Positions 16,438-23,210 of a stretch of DNA of 28,925 nt are shown here, in pieces. The notes beneath the pieces were generated by a model. That model saw only the letters and a program-made list of their open reading frames with translations, was not told the origin of the DNA and made no database searches. A program made the position numbers and the translations under genes. This DNA is from Phocaeicola sp. (lineage in GTDB: Bacteria; Bacteroidota; Bacteroidia; Bacteroidales; Bacteroidaceae): the NCBI GenBank assembly GCA_020026175.1, contig JAHHQV010000035.1, positions 1 to 28,925 of the forward strand. The letters run 5' to 3'. Positions within the stretch are counted from its first letter, which is position 1; every line of letters begins with the position of its first letter.

Positions 16438-18216
16438 TTAATCTATCTCTACATTTGTAACTTTTTCCAGCAAAAATCTATGCTTGTTCCAATGGAAAGG
16501 CTTGAATTCGTTATTCTTGTTTATAACATTGTTTCTGAATATAATGCCATCAACAGATTTTGCATAAAGAACAGGAGCGTCAAACATTTCGAATATGTTG
16601 TCCTCTATCGTGATTGCACCTCTCTTTCCTCCATGAAAGAACTTTACCTGTTCTTTAAGATTAGGTATTTCAGGATAAATGGATATCACTGCATTGGTAA
16701 ACTGAAACATATTGGTAAGTGCATTGATAAACTTATTATTACGGATAACTATGTCTCGGCAGGCACCGGTTTCGTACCATCCATTACAATCACCACATAA
16801 AAGTATTGCAGCACCAGATGTATGGTCGAACAAATTATTCTCTACTATTGTCTTTCTTGGAGTACTGAACAAAGAACCTCTGGCACGGTTATTACGGATT
16901 ATATTGTCTGCAAAATAAACTTCAGGAGACCATGTAATATTCTCTATTCCAAAAGCGTCTGATTCTATATCTACACCTTCAACTGAACGGTTGAATATTA
17001 TCTTAAACTCCTTGGCACCTTTTACGGTTTCCTTGTCATAAGGCTGTATATCTGCTATTGTATAAACATCGCCAACAATCTCCATTGTGTTGGATTTTAC
17101 GAACTGGACAGAATCGTTTTTATATCCCCAATCAAATCCCCATGCCTGTGGATGCATGTATCTTCCTACAAACGTCTTATCATCAAGTCTTGAAACTATT
17201 TTCAGATAAGTACCATGAATGTTTATGGCATCATCCATCATTCCTTCATACAATCCGTTTACCGAATTGACAACACCCTTACATCCCGAAAAATGTGTTG
17301 CATCAGCCTGTGTAGTGAAATATCTTGGATCGTCATCTCCACGAAGACAAACATTGAAACTGTCGAGATTCAAATTCTCCGACATCTGCGCCAGAAGCCC
17401 CATACCATAAGCATAATGTACTTTTATGTTCTTTAAGGCTGAATTATTGCTGTGTGAAATAAATATTCCTGGAGCTGGACGTCCATAATCACGCAAAGCC
17501 ACTATTGTACCTACAACAAGACGAATGTCTTTCCAGTTCGGAGCAAGAAAAGTCCTGTCATCTATTTTTTTTATTCCACTCAGATTAATGCTAAGGTCGC
17601 TAGTTCTATAAACCAAATGACGAGTATTGCCATCAAAAGCTATACCGGTACCTGGCTTTACAGACCATCCGGTTCCGTAAGACTCAAATTTATTGTCTTT
17701 TGATATCCTGCATTTTACCCAAGGAGCAACCTCAAATGTTATACCTTTCTGCGAATCGTTATTAACAATACTAACTTGCGAAATCTGTGGATTAGCAAAA
17801 TCAATACTAAAATTCTTCAAAGTACAACTCTTTGAATTAACCAAAGAAATAGGTAACATAGTACCATGATATATAAATTCGGAACCATTGCCTTCAAGAG
17901 TAACATTCTCCAGATTCTCCAAAGCTATACCTACAGACTTATTCTCTGTCTGGTCATGATTTGAAATATAATATTCCTTGATGAACGATTGTTTAGGATA
18001 AAAATGATATATCCCTTTGGCAAAACTTATTGTAAATGCCTTTCCTTCAGAGTCTGCAACAATCTTTTCAAGTGCTTTCTGCACTTTACCAGAAATATTT
18101 CTTGTGCTACCCGGTCGTACACCGTAATCCTCCATGTTATATACTTTCTGTGAGAAAGTCAAAAATGGAAATAACAAAACAGCTGACAATAATTGTAATA
18201 ATCTTTTCATATTCAT
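16438..18216 (-). CDS. Glycoside hydrolase family 110, alpha-1,3-galactosidase type
   Basis: This 592-aa protein has a signal peptide (about residues 1-22, ending FLTFSQ) and right-handed parallel beta-helix repeats (for example IVIRNNKF, TIEDNIFE, GIIFRNNV). The GH110 core is clear. Asp305 (QADATHFSGC) lies 23 residues before the Asp328-Asp329 pair (GMMDDAINIHG). That spacing equals the catalytic Asp321/Asp344/Asp345 set I recall from the GH110 crystal structure. Family enzymes remove the terminal alpha-1,3-galactose of blood group B; subfamily B also accepts linear alpha-Gal. I cannot assign the subfamily. A second ATG two codons in (18210) is an equally good start. It is followed by the GH95 gene, which fits stepwise trimming of B antigen. 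Confidence 0.92.
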   Translation of the reverse strand: MNMKRLLQLLSAVLLFPFLTFSQKVYNMEDYGVRPGSTRNISGKVQKALEKIVADSEGKAFTISFAKGIYHFYPKQSFIKEYYISNHDQTENKSVGIALENLENVTLEGNGSEFIYHGTMLPISLVNSKSCTLKNFSIDFANPQISQVSIVNNDSQKGITFEVAPWVKCRISKDNKFESYGTGWSVKPGTGIAFDGNTRHLVYRTSDLSINLSGIKKIDDRTFLAPNWKDIRLVVGTIVALRDYGRPAPGIFISHSNNSALKNIKVHYAYGMGLLAQMSENLNLDSFNVCLRGDDDPRYFTTQADATHFSGCKGVVNSVNGLYEGMMDDAINIHGTYLKIVSRLDDKTFVGRYMHPQAWGFDWGYKNDSVQFVKSNTMEIVGDVYTIADIQPYDKETVKGAKEFKIIFNRSVEGVDIESDAFGIENITWSPEVYFADNIIRNNRARGSLFSTPRKTIVENNLFDHTSGAAILLCGDCNGWYETGACRDIVIRNNKFINALTNMFQFTNAVISIYPEIPNLKEQVKFFHGGKRGAITIEDNIFEMFDAPVLYAKSVDGIIFRNNVINKNNEFKPFHWNKHRFLLEKVTNVEID

Positions 18217-18259
18217 CAGATTTTTTATTTATAAAACATATTCTATCAAAAAAGTAGAG

Positions 18260-18267
18260 CAAAATTA
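18260..18267 (-). promoter_or_regulatory. -7 promoter box for the GH110 gene
   Basis: The minus strand reads TAATTTTG (TAnnTTTG), 43 bases before the GH110 start. A TTTG-like ATTG lies at a shorter-than-usual 16-bp spacing. Confidence 0.4.
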
Positions 18268-18352
18268 TCAATTTTCTAAATATCAATGCTATTCTTTTTT
18301 GATAAAAGTTTCTAAAATAAAACATTAAATCATACATACACAACAGGTTATA

Positions 18353-18394
18353 TATAGAAAGGATGCACTACAAAAATAGCACATCCTTTCTATA
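18353..18394 (-). terminator. Hairpin after the HIT gene, probable terminator
   Basis: A perfect 13-bp stem (18353-18365 with 18382-18394) can add three more pairs beyond an internal loop. It lies 22 bases after the HIT stop codon. A proper T tract is missing on the minus strand, so it may act as a 3'-end stabiliser or a Rho-assisted terminator. Confidence 0.55.
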
Positions 18395-18416
18395 TTATCG
18401 GTGGATAAGAAAATTA

Positions 18417-18821
18417 TCATTGCATTTCATTCCAAACTTTATTTATAGCTTCGGCTATAGCTCTAAACTCATCAGAAGAAAGAGAAAGTTTAGGATTGGA
18501 AAAAATCATATCCGATTCTTTCTGTATTGGAATCAGATGTATATGAGCATGAGGAACTTCAAGGCCTATTACAGCCTGACCTACTTTCTTGCAAGGAAAA
18601 GCCTTCTGAATAGCCTTGGCAAGATGTTTGGCAAAAACCTGTATCTCCGCCAGTTCATCATCTTCAAGATCAAAAATATAATCCACTTCCTTTTTAGGAA
18701 TAACCAAAGTATGTCCTTTTACTAAAGGATTAATATCAAGGAAAGCATAAAACCTGTCGTTTTCAGCCACCTTATAGCTAGGAATCTCCCCTGCTACAAT
18801 TCTACTAAATATTGTTGCCAT
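18417..18821 (-). CDS. HIT family protein (HINT-like nucleotide hydrolase)
   Basis: This 134-aa protein has the histidine triad HAHIHLIP with His91, His93 and His95, plus the N-terminal block MATIFSRIVAGEIPSYKV typical of the HINT branch. Such proteins hydrolyse purine nucleotide phosphoramidates, and the physiological substrate is uncertain. An ATG eight codons upstream (18845) is in frame but adds residues not seen in the family, so 18821 is chosen. It follows greA on the same strand with a 54-bp gap that contains an imperfect hairpin, and is probably in the greA operon. Confidence 0.92.
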   Translation of the reverse strand: MATIFSRIVAGEIPSYKVAENDRFYAFLDINPLVKGHTLVIPKKEVDYIFDLEDDELAEIQVFAKHLAKAIQKAFPCKKVGQAVIGLEVPHAHIHLIPIQKESDMIFSNPKLSLSSDEFRAIAEAINKVWNEMQ

Positions 18822-18838
18822 ATCAATATATATTAAAT

Positions 18839-18869
18839 AAGGCAAGTCTGCAAAAAGCAGGCCTGCCTT
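18839..18869 (-). other. Imperfect hairpin between greA and the HIT gene
   Basis: Thirteen bases at 18839-18851 pair imperfectly with 18857-18869 (one mismatch, one wobble), with a 5-base loop. There is no T tract. It could reduce or stabilise the downstream HIT message relative to greA. Confidence 0.4.
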
Positions 18870-18875
18870 AGATTA

Positions 18876-19340
18876 TCAAAATGATATACTTAAAATCTCA
18901 AGACTTATTTTACCCTGAGGAATTGTAATTTCTGCTACATCGCCAACTTTCTTTCCAAGAAGTCCTTGTGCAATAGGTGTAGCAACAGAAATCTTACCTT
19001 CTTTAAGGTTAGCTTCACTTTCCGAAACAATAGTATAAGCCATCTTCATATTGTTCTTAACGTTCTTAAGCTCTACACGAGTAAGAATTTGAACAGTATC
19101 TGCCTTCATCTTTGAAGTATCGATTATTTTTGCATCACCAATAGTAGCCTTTAGCTGACTGATCTTCATTTCCAATAAGCCTTGAGCTTCCTTTGCAGCA
19201 TCATACTCTGCATTTTCAGACAAGTCACCTTTATCACGTGCCTCAGCAATTGCTGATATAATCTTAGGACGCTCTACAGCCTCCAAGTGCTTCAATTCAG
19301 CTATCAATTTCTGATAGCCCTCTTCTGACATATAAGCCAT
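18876..19340 (-). CDS. greA: Transcription elongation factor GreA
   Basis: This 154-aa cytoplasmic protein enters the RNA polymerase secondary channel and promotes cleavage of backtracked RNA. The N-terminal coiled coil (about residues 1-75) carries the tip motif GDLSENAEYDAAKE. Its acidic residues Asp39 and Glu42 match Asp41 and Glu44 of E. coli GreA. The C-terminal FKBP-like domain includes ATPIAQGLLGKKVGD. The length is normal for GreA. The start is fixed by a perfect AGGAGG nine bases upstream, which is unusual here because no other gene in the window has one. A terminator-like hairpin sits between the likely promoter and this ribosome binding site, which suggests leader control. The HIT gene follows. 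Confidence 0.95.
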   Translation of the reverse strand: MAYMSEEGYQKLIAELKHLEAVERPKIISAIAEARDKGDLSENAEYDAAKEAQGLLEMKISQLKATIGDAKIIDTSKMKADTVQILTRVELKNVKNNMKMAYTIVSESEANLKEGKISVATPIAQGLLGKKVGDVAEITIPQGKISLEILSISF

Positions 19341-19349
19341 AATAATTTT

Positions 19350-19355
19350 CCTCCT
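19350..19355 (-). promoter_or_regulatory. Strong Shine-Dalgarno sequence of greA
   Basis: The minus strand reads AGGAGG with a 9-base spacer to the greA ATG. Other gene starts in this window lack any such match and have A/T-rich leaders, as is usual in Bacteroidetes. Confidence 0.85.
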
Positions 19356-19389
19356 ATATTTTTATTATTAACTGATTACTACTTTAATA

Positions 19390-19430
19390 TAAAAACAAAA
19401 AGAATTCCGGCATATTAGATTATGCCGGAA
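19390..19430 (-). terminator. Intrinsic terminator in the greA leader, or end of the TlpA-like gene
   Basis: A perfect 10-bp stem (19405-19414 with 19421-19430) has a 6-base loop. It is followed on the minus strand by a U-rich stretch (TTCTTTTTGTTTTTA). It lies 83 bases after the TlpA-like stop but also downstream of the best greA promoter candidate (19455-19485) and 64 bases before the greA start. It may therefore act as an attenuator in the greA leader and as the end of the upstream gene. Confidence 0.75.
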
Positions 19431-19454
19431 CCCTTCATTCCCTTTATCTGTATG

Positions 19455-19485
19455 CAAAGATAAGTTTTTTTATGTATAAGGCAAG
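19455..19485 (-). promoter_or_regulatory. Probable greA promoter
   Basis: The minus strand reads TATCTTTG at 19462-19455, with CTTG (near TTTG) at 19485-19482 and 19-bp spacing. The leader would be about 110 bases and would contain the hairpin at 19405-19430. No TAnnTTTG box is found between that hairpin and greA. Confidence 0.5.
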
Positions 19486-19513
19486 TTATATCTCACATGC
19501 TTTGCAACATATA

Positions 19514-20662
19514 TTAGAGCAATTTCTTTATTTCAGCTTCTACGTCTGATTTTTCGTCCAGCCTAAGTACCAATTCATTATCTTTATTGACAAGGAAAGC
19601 GGCAGGTATTGACTTCACACCATATAGATTTACATAAGCGGAATACGGTCCTTGGGGATCTCTTACGCAAACCCAAGGAAGATTGTCGCATGCTGTCTTC
19701 CAGAAGTGCTCATCAGTATCAATAGAAATCTGATATATGACAAGGCCTTTTGAAGAAAATTTGTTGTAAAGTTCTCTCAAAGCAAGCGTCCTTGCACCAG
19801 ATTCAGAAGTGGCATATGCAGTAAAGTCTACAAGTACAACCTTACCCTTGAAATCCGTAAGATGCTTTGTTACTCCATTTATATCCTTTAGAGGTATATC
19901 TATAATAGAGGCTTCTTTTATTTTATCACTTGGTATCTCTACTACAGACTGTGACTGAGGTGCACGAGTATTCTTCATTCCCTTTATTACCATATTATAC
20001 AGGTTTCTTGAGCGGTCGGAATGAGGATATCTATTATTCATGCTTGTAGCTACCGCAGCAAAACATTTTACATCTTCTTTACTGTTAAGCGGATCGAATA
20101 TCATCATACCGTTGATTTGCTGGAACAAAGCAAAATATGAAGACTCCTTATCAGGAGAAGCAAATATATAGTTCCTTTTCACATGTTTTTTGTATGTATC
20201 CACAATCCTTAATATGCTATCCTGTTTCAAACCTATAGGCATACCGGATTTCCCCAATTTGCTGATTTTACCTTGAAGTTCAGACTGTAATATGGAAAGT
20301 TCCTTTATGGCTTTATTGCTTTCAGAACCTGTTATCTCGTAATCTGTAGCAAATTTATCATAATATGAATTTACAGCAATAGTTTCTGTAGAATCTACAA
20401 CAAAATTGATAACCTTATTATCCAACCTCAAACGATAAAAATCCGGCGTTTCCGGACGGTCTTCAGAGAAATGAAATCCACCGTCATTCCCCAATTTTAC
20501 AGAATCAAGAAGAACAGTTCCATTGATAGAAGAATACTCCATATACAGCATCTTATCTTCTGCTCCCGAAACGTTACCTTCTACTTTAAACGATGGTACA
20601 TTTTTACATCCTGCCATTGCAACAATAGTTAAAGCCGTTGCAATTTGAAATTGTATTTTCAT
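19514..20662 (-). CDS. TlpA-like thioredoxin-fold lipoprotein lacking CxxC
   Basis: This 382-aa protein has a lipoprotein signal (VAMAGC, lipidated Cys19). An N-terminal DUF4369-like region (about residues 24-115, with FKVEGNVSGAEDKMLYM) is followed by a helical linker. A C-terminal thioredoxin-like domain (about 255-382) ends the protein. The fold is recognisable from GKVVLVDFTAYA, the later cis-proline segment GVKSIPAAFLV, and the length. Where active TlpA proteins have CxxC, this one has Thr285-Ser-Glu-Ser288. It cannot do thiol-disulfide exchange through that motif, so a binding or structural role is more likely. It has a good promoter upstream, divergent from pnp. Confidence 0.85.
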   Translation of the reverse strand: MKIQFQIATALTIVAMAGCKNVPSFKVEGNVSGAEDKMLYMEYSSINGTVLLDSVKLGNDGGFHFSEDRPETPDFYRLRLDNKVINFVVDSTETIAVNSYYDKFATDYEITGSESNKAIKELSILQSELQGKISKLGKSGMPIGLKQDSILRIVDTYKKHVKRNYIFASPDKESSYFALFQQINGMMIFDPLNSKEDVKCFAAVATSMNNRYPHSDRSRNLYNMVIKGMKNTRAPQSQSVVEIPSDKIKEASIIDIPLKDINGVTKHLTDFKGKVVLVDFTAYATSESGARTLALRELYNKFSSKGLVIYQISIDTDEHFWKTACDNLPWVCVRDPQGPYSAYVNLYGVKSIPAAFLVNKDNELVLRLDEKSDVEAEIKKLL

Positions 20663-20705
20663 ATTTATCTAGACAATTATTTTTCTGAATTAATTTTTAG
20701 TGTTG

Positions 20706-20735
20706 CAAAGTTACAGTTTTAAACGATTTCACAAA
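20706..20735 (-). promoter_or_regulatory. Promoter of the TlpA-like gene
   Basis: The minus strand reads TTTG at 20735-20732 and TAACTTTG at 20713-20706, with 18-bp spacing, one short of the usual 19-21. The start codon is 43 bases downstream. Confidence 0.6.
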
Positions 20736-20818
20736 GTTTTTTCTATCCATAAAACAAAAAAAGCCTACCTATTATAAAGTTTTATCTCATAATCACCACA
20801 TTAGTACAATAAATTAAC

Positions 20819-20826
20819 TATATTTG
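20819..20826 (+). promoter_or_regulatory. -7 promoter box for pnp
   Basis: TATATTTG matches TAnnTTTG, 37 bases before the pnp start. No TTTG is seen at the -33 position. Confidence 0.45.
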
Positions 20827-20863
20827 CGGATATTTTGAAGAAAACTATATTAAAAAAATTTTT

Positions 20864-23035
20864 ATGATCAATCCTATTGTTAAGACGATCGAGTTAGGTG
20901 ATGGCAGAACTATCACACTCGAAACGGGAAAGCTGGCAAAACAGGCAGATGGCGCTGTTATGCTACGCATGGGTAACACTATGTTGCTAGCTACTGTTTG
21001 TGCAGCAAAAGACGCAGTTCCCGGTACAGATTTTATGCCTTTACAGGTAGAATACAAAGAAAAATATTCAGCATGCGGACGTTTTCCTGGAGGATTCACT
21101 AAGCGTGAAGGTAAGGCCTCTGATTACGAAATCCTTACATGCCGTCTTGTAGACCGCGCATTGCGTCCTCTATTCCCTGACAATTATCATGCAGAAGTTT
21201 ATGTAAACATCATACTATATTCAGCCGATGGTGTAGATATGCCTGATGCTTTGGCTGGTCTAGCTGCTTCAGCTGCTCTTGCCGTTTCGGATATACCATT
21301 TGGAGGTCCTATCTCTGAAGTTCGTGTAGCTCGTATAGATGGAAATTTTGTCATCAACCCAACATTCGAGCAGCTTGAAAAAGCTGATATGGACTTAATG
21401 GTTGCAGCTACTTACGAAAACATAATGATGGTGGAAGGAGAAATGAAAGAAGTTTCAGAACAGGATCTTCTTGAAGCCATGAGATGTGCTCACGAAGCTA
21501 TCAAGGTTCACTGCAAAGCACAGATGGAACTTATGGAAGAAGTAGGCTCTACTGTAAAACGTGAATACTGTCATGAAGAAAACGATGAGGAACTTCGCAA
21601 GGCAGTTCACGATGCATGTTATGAAAAAGCTTATGCAATAGCTGCTTCTGGTAACAATAACAAGCATGAACGCGGAAATGCTTTCGATGCTATATGCGAA
21701 GATTTCAAGGCTCAATTCTCTGAAGAAGAACTTGAAGAAAAAGAAGGCATGATAGACCGTTATTATCATGATGTAGAAAAAGAAGCTATGCGCCGTTGCA
21801 TACTTGACGAAGGCAAGCGCCTTGACGGACGTACTACTACAGAAATTCGTCCTATATGGTGCGAAACTAGTCCTCTACCTGGACCTCATGGATCTTCAAT
21901 ATTCACCCGTGGAGAAACTCAATCTTTAAGTACTGTAACTCTTGGTACAAAACTTGATGAAAAAATTGTAGATGACGCCCTTGATCAGCATAAAGAACGT
22001 TTCTTATTGCACTACAATTTCCCTCCATTCTCTACAGGTGAAGCAAAGGCACAGCGTGGTGTAGGTCGTCGCGAAATAGGTCACGGTCATCTTGCATGGC
22101 GTGCGCTTAAGGGACAGATTCCTGCAAACTATCCATACTGCGTACGTGTAGTTTCTGATATTCTGGAATCTAACGGTTCTTCTTCAATGGCTACAGTATG
22201 TGCCGGAACATTGGCTCTTATGGATGCAGGTGTACCTATCAACAATCCGGTATCAGGTATCGCAATGGGATTGATCAAGAATGCCGGTGAAGATAAATAT
22301 GCTATTCTTTCTGATATCTTGGGAGATGAAGACCACTTGGGAGACATGGACTTCAAGGTTACAGGTACTATGAACGGTATCACTGCTACACAGATGGATA
22401 TCAAGTGTGATGGTCTTACTTACGATATTCTTGAAAAGGCTCTTCTTCAGGCTAAACAAGGACGTGAATACATCCTTGGTAAAATAACAGAATGTATCTC
22501 AGAGCCTCGTGAGGATCTCAAACCTCATGCTCCACGTATCGAGACAATGACAATTCCTAAAGAATTCATCGGTGCTGTAATAGGTCCTGGAGGTAAGATT
22601 ATACAAGGTATGCAAGAAGAGACTGGTGCTACTATTACAATCGAAGAAGTTGACAATGCAGGACGTATCGAAATATCTGGAACAAACAAGCAATGCATTG
22701 ACGATGCTATACGTCTTATTAAAGGTATAGTAGCTGTTCCTGAGGTAGGTGAAGTATATACTGGTAAAGTTCGTTCTATCATGCCTTACGGTGCGTTTGT
22801 AGAATTCCTTCCAGGAAAAGACGGACTGCTCCACATCTCTGAAATAGACTGGAAACGTCTTGAAACGATAGAGGAAGCAGGGCTTAAGGAAGGTGACAAT
22901 ATCGATGTGAAACTTCTTGACATCGATCCTAAGACTGGTAAATTTAAACTCTCTCACAAAGTCTTGTTACCAAAACCTGAAGGAATGGAAGAAGGTAATA
23001 ATAAGAGACGTGAAAGAAAACCACAACAGAAGTAA
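20864..23035 (+). CDS. pnp: Polynucleotide phosphorylase
   Basis: This 723-aa enzyme degrades RNA 3' to 5' with phosphate and can add tails in reverse. It has the usual order of domains. A first RNase PH domain (about residues 15-145, with FPGGFTKREGKASDYE) is followed by a helical linker with long acidic stretches (about 240-300). The second RNase PH domain spans about 320-460. A KH domain has GPGGK at 574-578, and an S1 domain runs from about 628 to 697 (GKVRSIMPYGAFVEFLPG). The short basic tail ends with RRERKPQQK. It is monocistronic and ends at a strong terminator at 23059-23107. It lies between glycan-enzyme genes on the opposite strand and divides them into two groups. Confidence 0.96.
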   Translation: MINPIVKTIELGDGRTITLETGKLAKQADGAVMLRMGNTMLLATVCAAKDAVPGTDFMPLQVEYKEKYSACGRFPGGFTKREGKASDYEILTCRLVDRALRPLFPDNYHAEVYVNIILYSADGVDMPDALAGLAASAALAVSDIPFGGPISEVRVARIDGNFVINPTFEQLEKADMDLMVAATYENIMMVEGEMKEVSEQDLLEAMRCAHEAIKVHCKAQMELMEEVGSTVKREYCHEENDEELRKAVHDACYEKAYAIAASGNNNKHERGNAFDAICEDFKAQFSEEELEEKEGMIDRYYHDVEKEAMRRCILDEGKRLDGRTTTEIRPIWCETSPLPGPHGSSIFTRGETQSLSTVTLGTKLDEKIVDDALDQHKERFLLHYNFPPFSTGEAKAQRGVGRREIGHGHLAWRALKGQIPANYPYCVRVVSDILESNGSSSMATVCAGTLALMDAGVPINNPVSGIAMGLIKNAGEDKYAILSDILGDEDHLGDMDFKVTGTMNGITATQMDIKCDGLTYDILEKALLQAKQGREYILGKITECISEPREDLKPHAPRIETMTIPKEFIGAVIGPGGKIIQGMQEETGATITIEEVDNAGRIEISGTNKQCIDDAIRLIKGIVAVPEVGEVYTGKVRSIMPYGAFVEFLPGKDGLLHISEIDWKRLETIEEAGLKEGDNIDVKLLDIDPKTGKFKLSHKVLLPKPEGMEEGNNKRRERKPQQK

Positions 23036-23058
23036 TAAATTAAATTAGTTTATACTAC

Positions 23059-23107
23059 AATAGCCATATCTAGGCTCTTACAAGAGTTTCAGATATGGCT
23101 ATTTTTT
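23059..23107 (+). terminator. Terminator of pnp
   Basis: A perfect 13-bp outer stem (23059-23071 with 23091-23103) can hold an inner 5-bp hairpin, CTCTT with AAGAG. It runs into a T6 tract at 23102-23107, 24 bases after the pnp stop. Confidence 0.88.
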
Positions 23108-23116
23108 ATATCAAAT

Positions 23117-23161
23117 AAAAAAAACATCGTCCAAAACCGTTTTCTACGATAGAAGACGATG
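23117..23161 (-). terminator. Terminator of the GH2 gene
   Basis: The stem CATCGTC (23125-23131) pairs with GACGATG (23155-23161), with possible inner pairing. On the minus strand it is followed by a T run (complement of the A8 at 23117-23124). It lies 50 bases after the GH2 stop and back to back with the pnp terminator. Confidence 0.78.
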
Positions 23162-23171
23162 CTTTCGTTAA

Positions 23172-23203
23172 ATATCACAAAATGTGATATAATTTCATAT
23201 CAC
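23172..23203. other. Two mutually exclusive hairpins after the GH2 stop
   Basis: ATATCAC at 23172-23178 and again at 23197-23203 can each pair with the single GTGATAT at 23184-23190. Only one of the two 7-bp hairpins can form at a time. The element lies between the GH2 stop codon and its terminator. Confidence 0.5.
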
Positions 23204-23210
23204 TATAATC

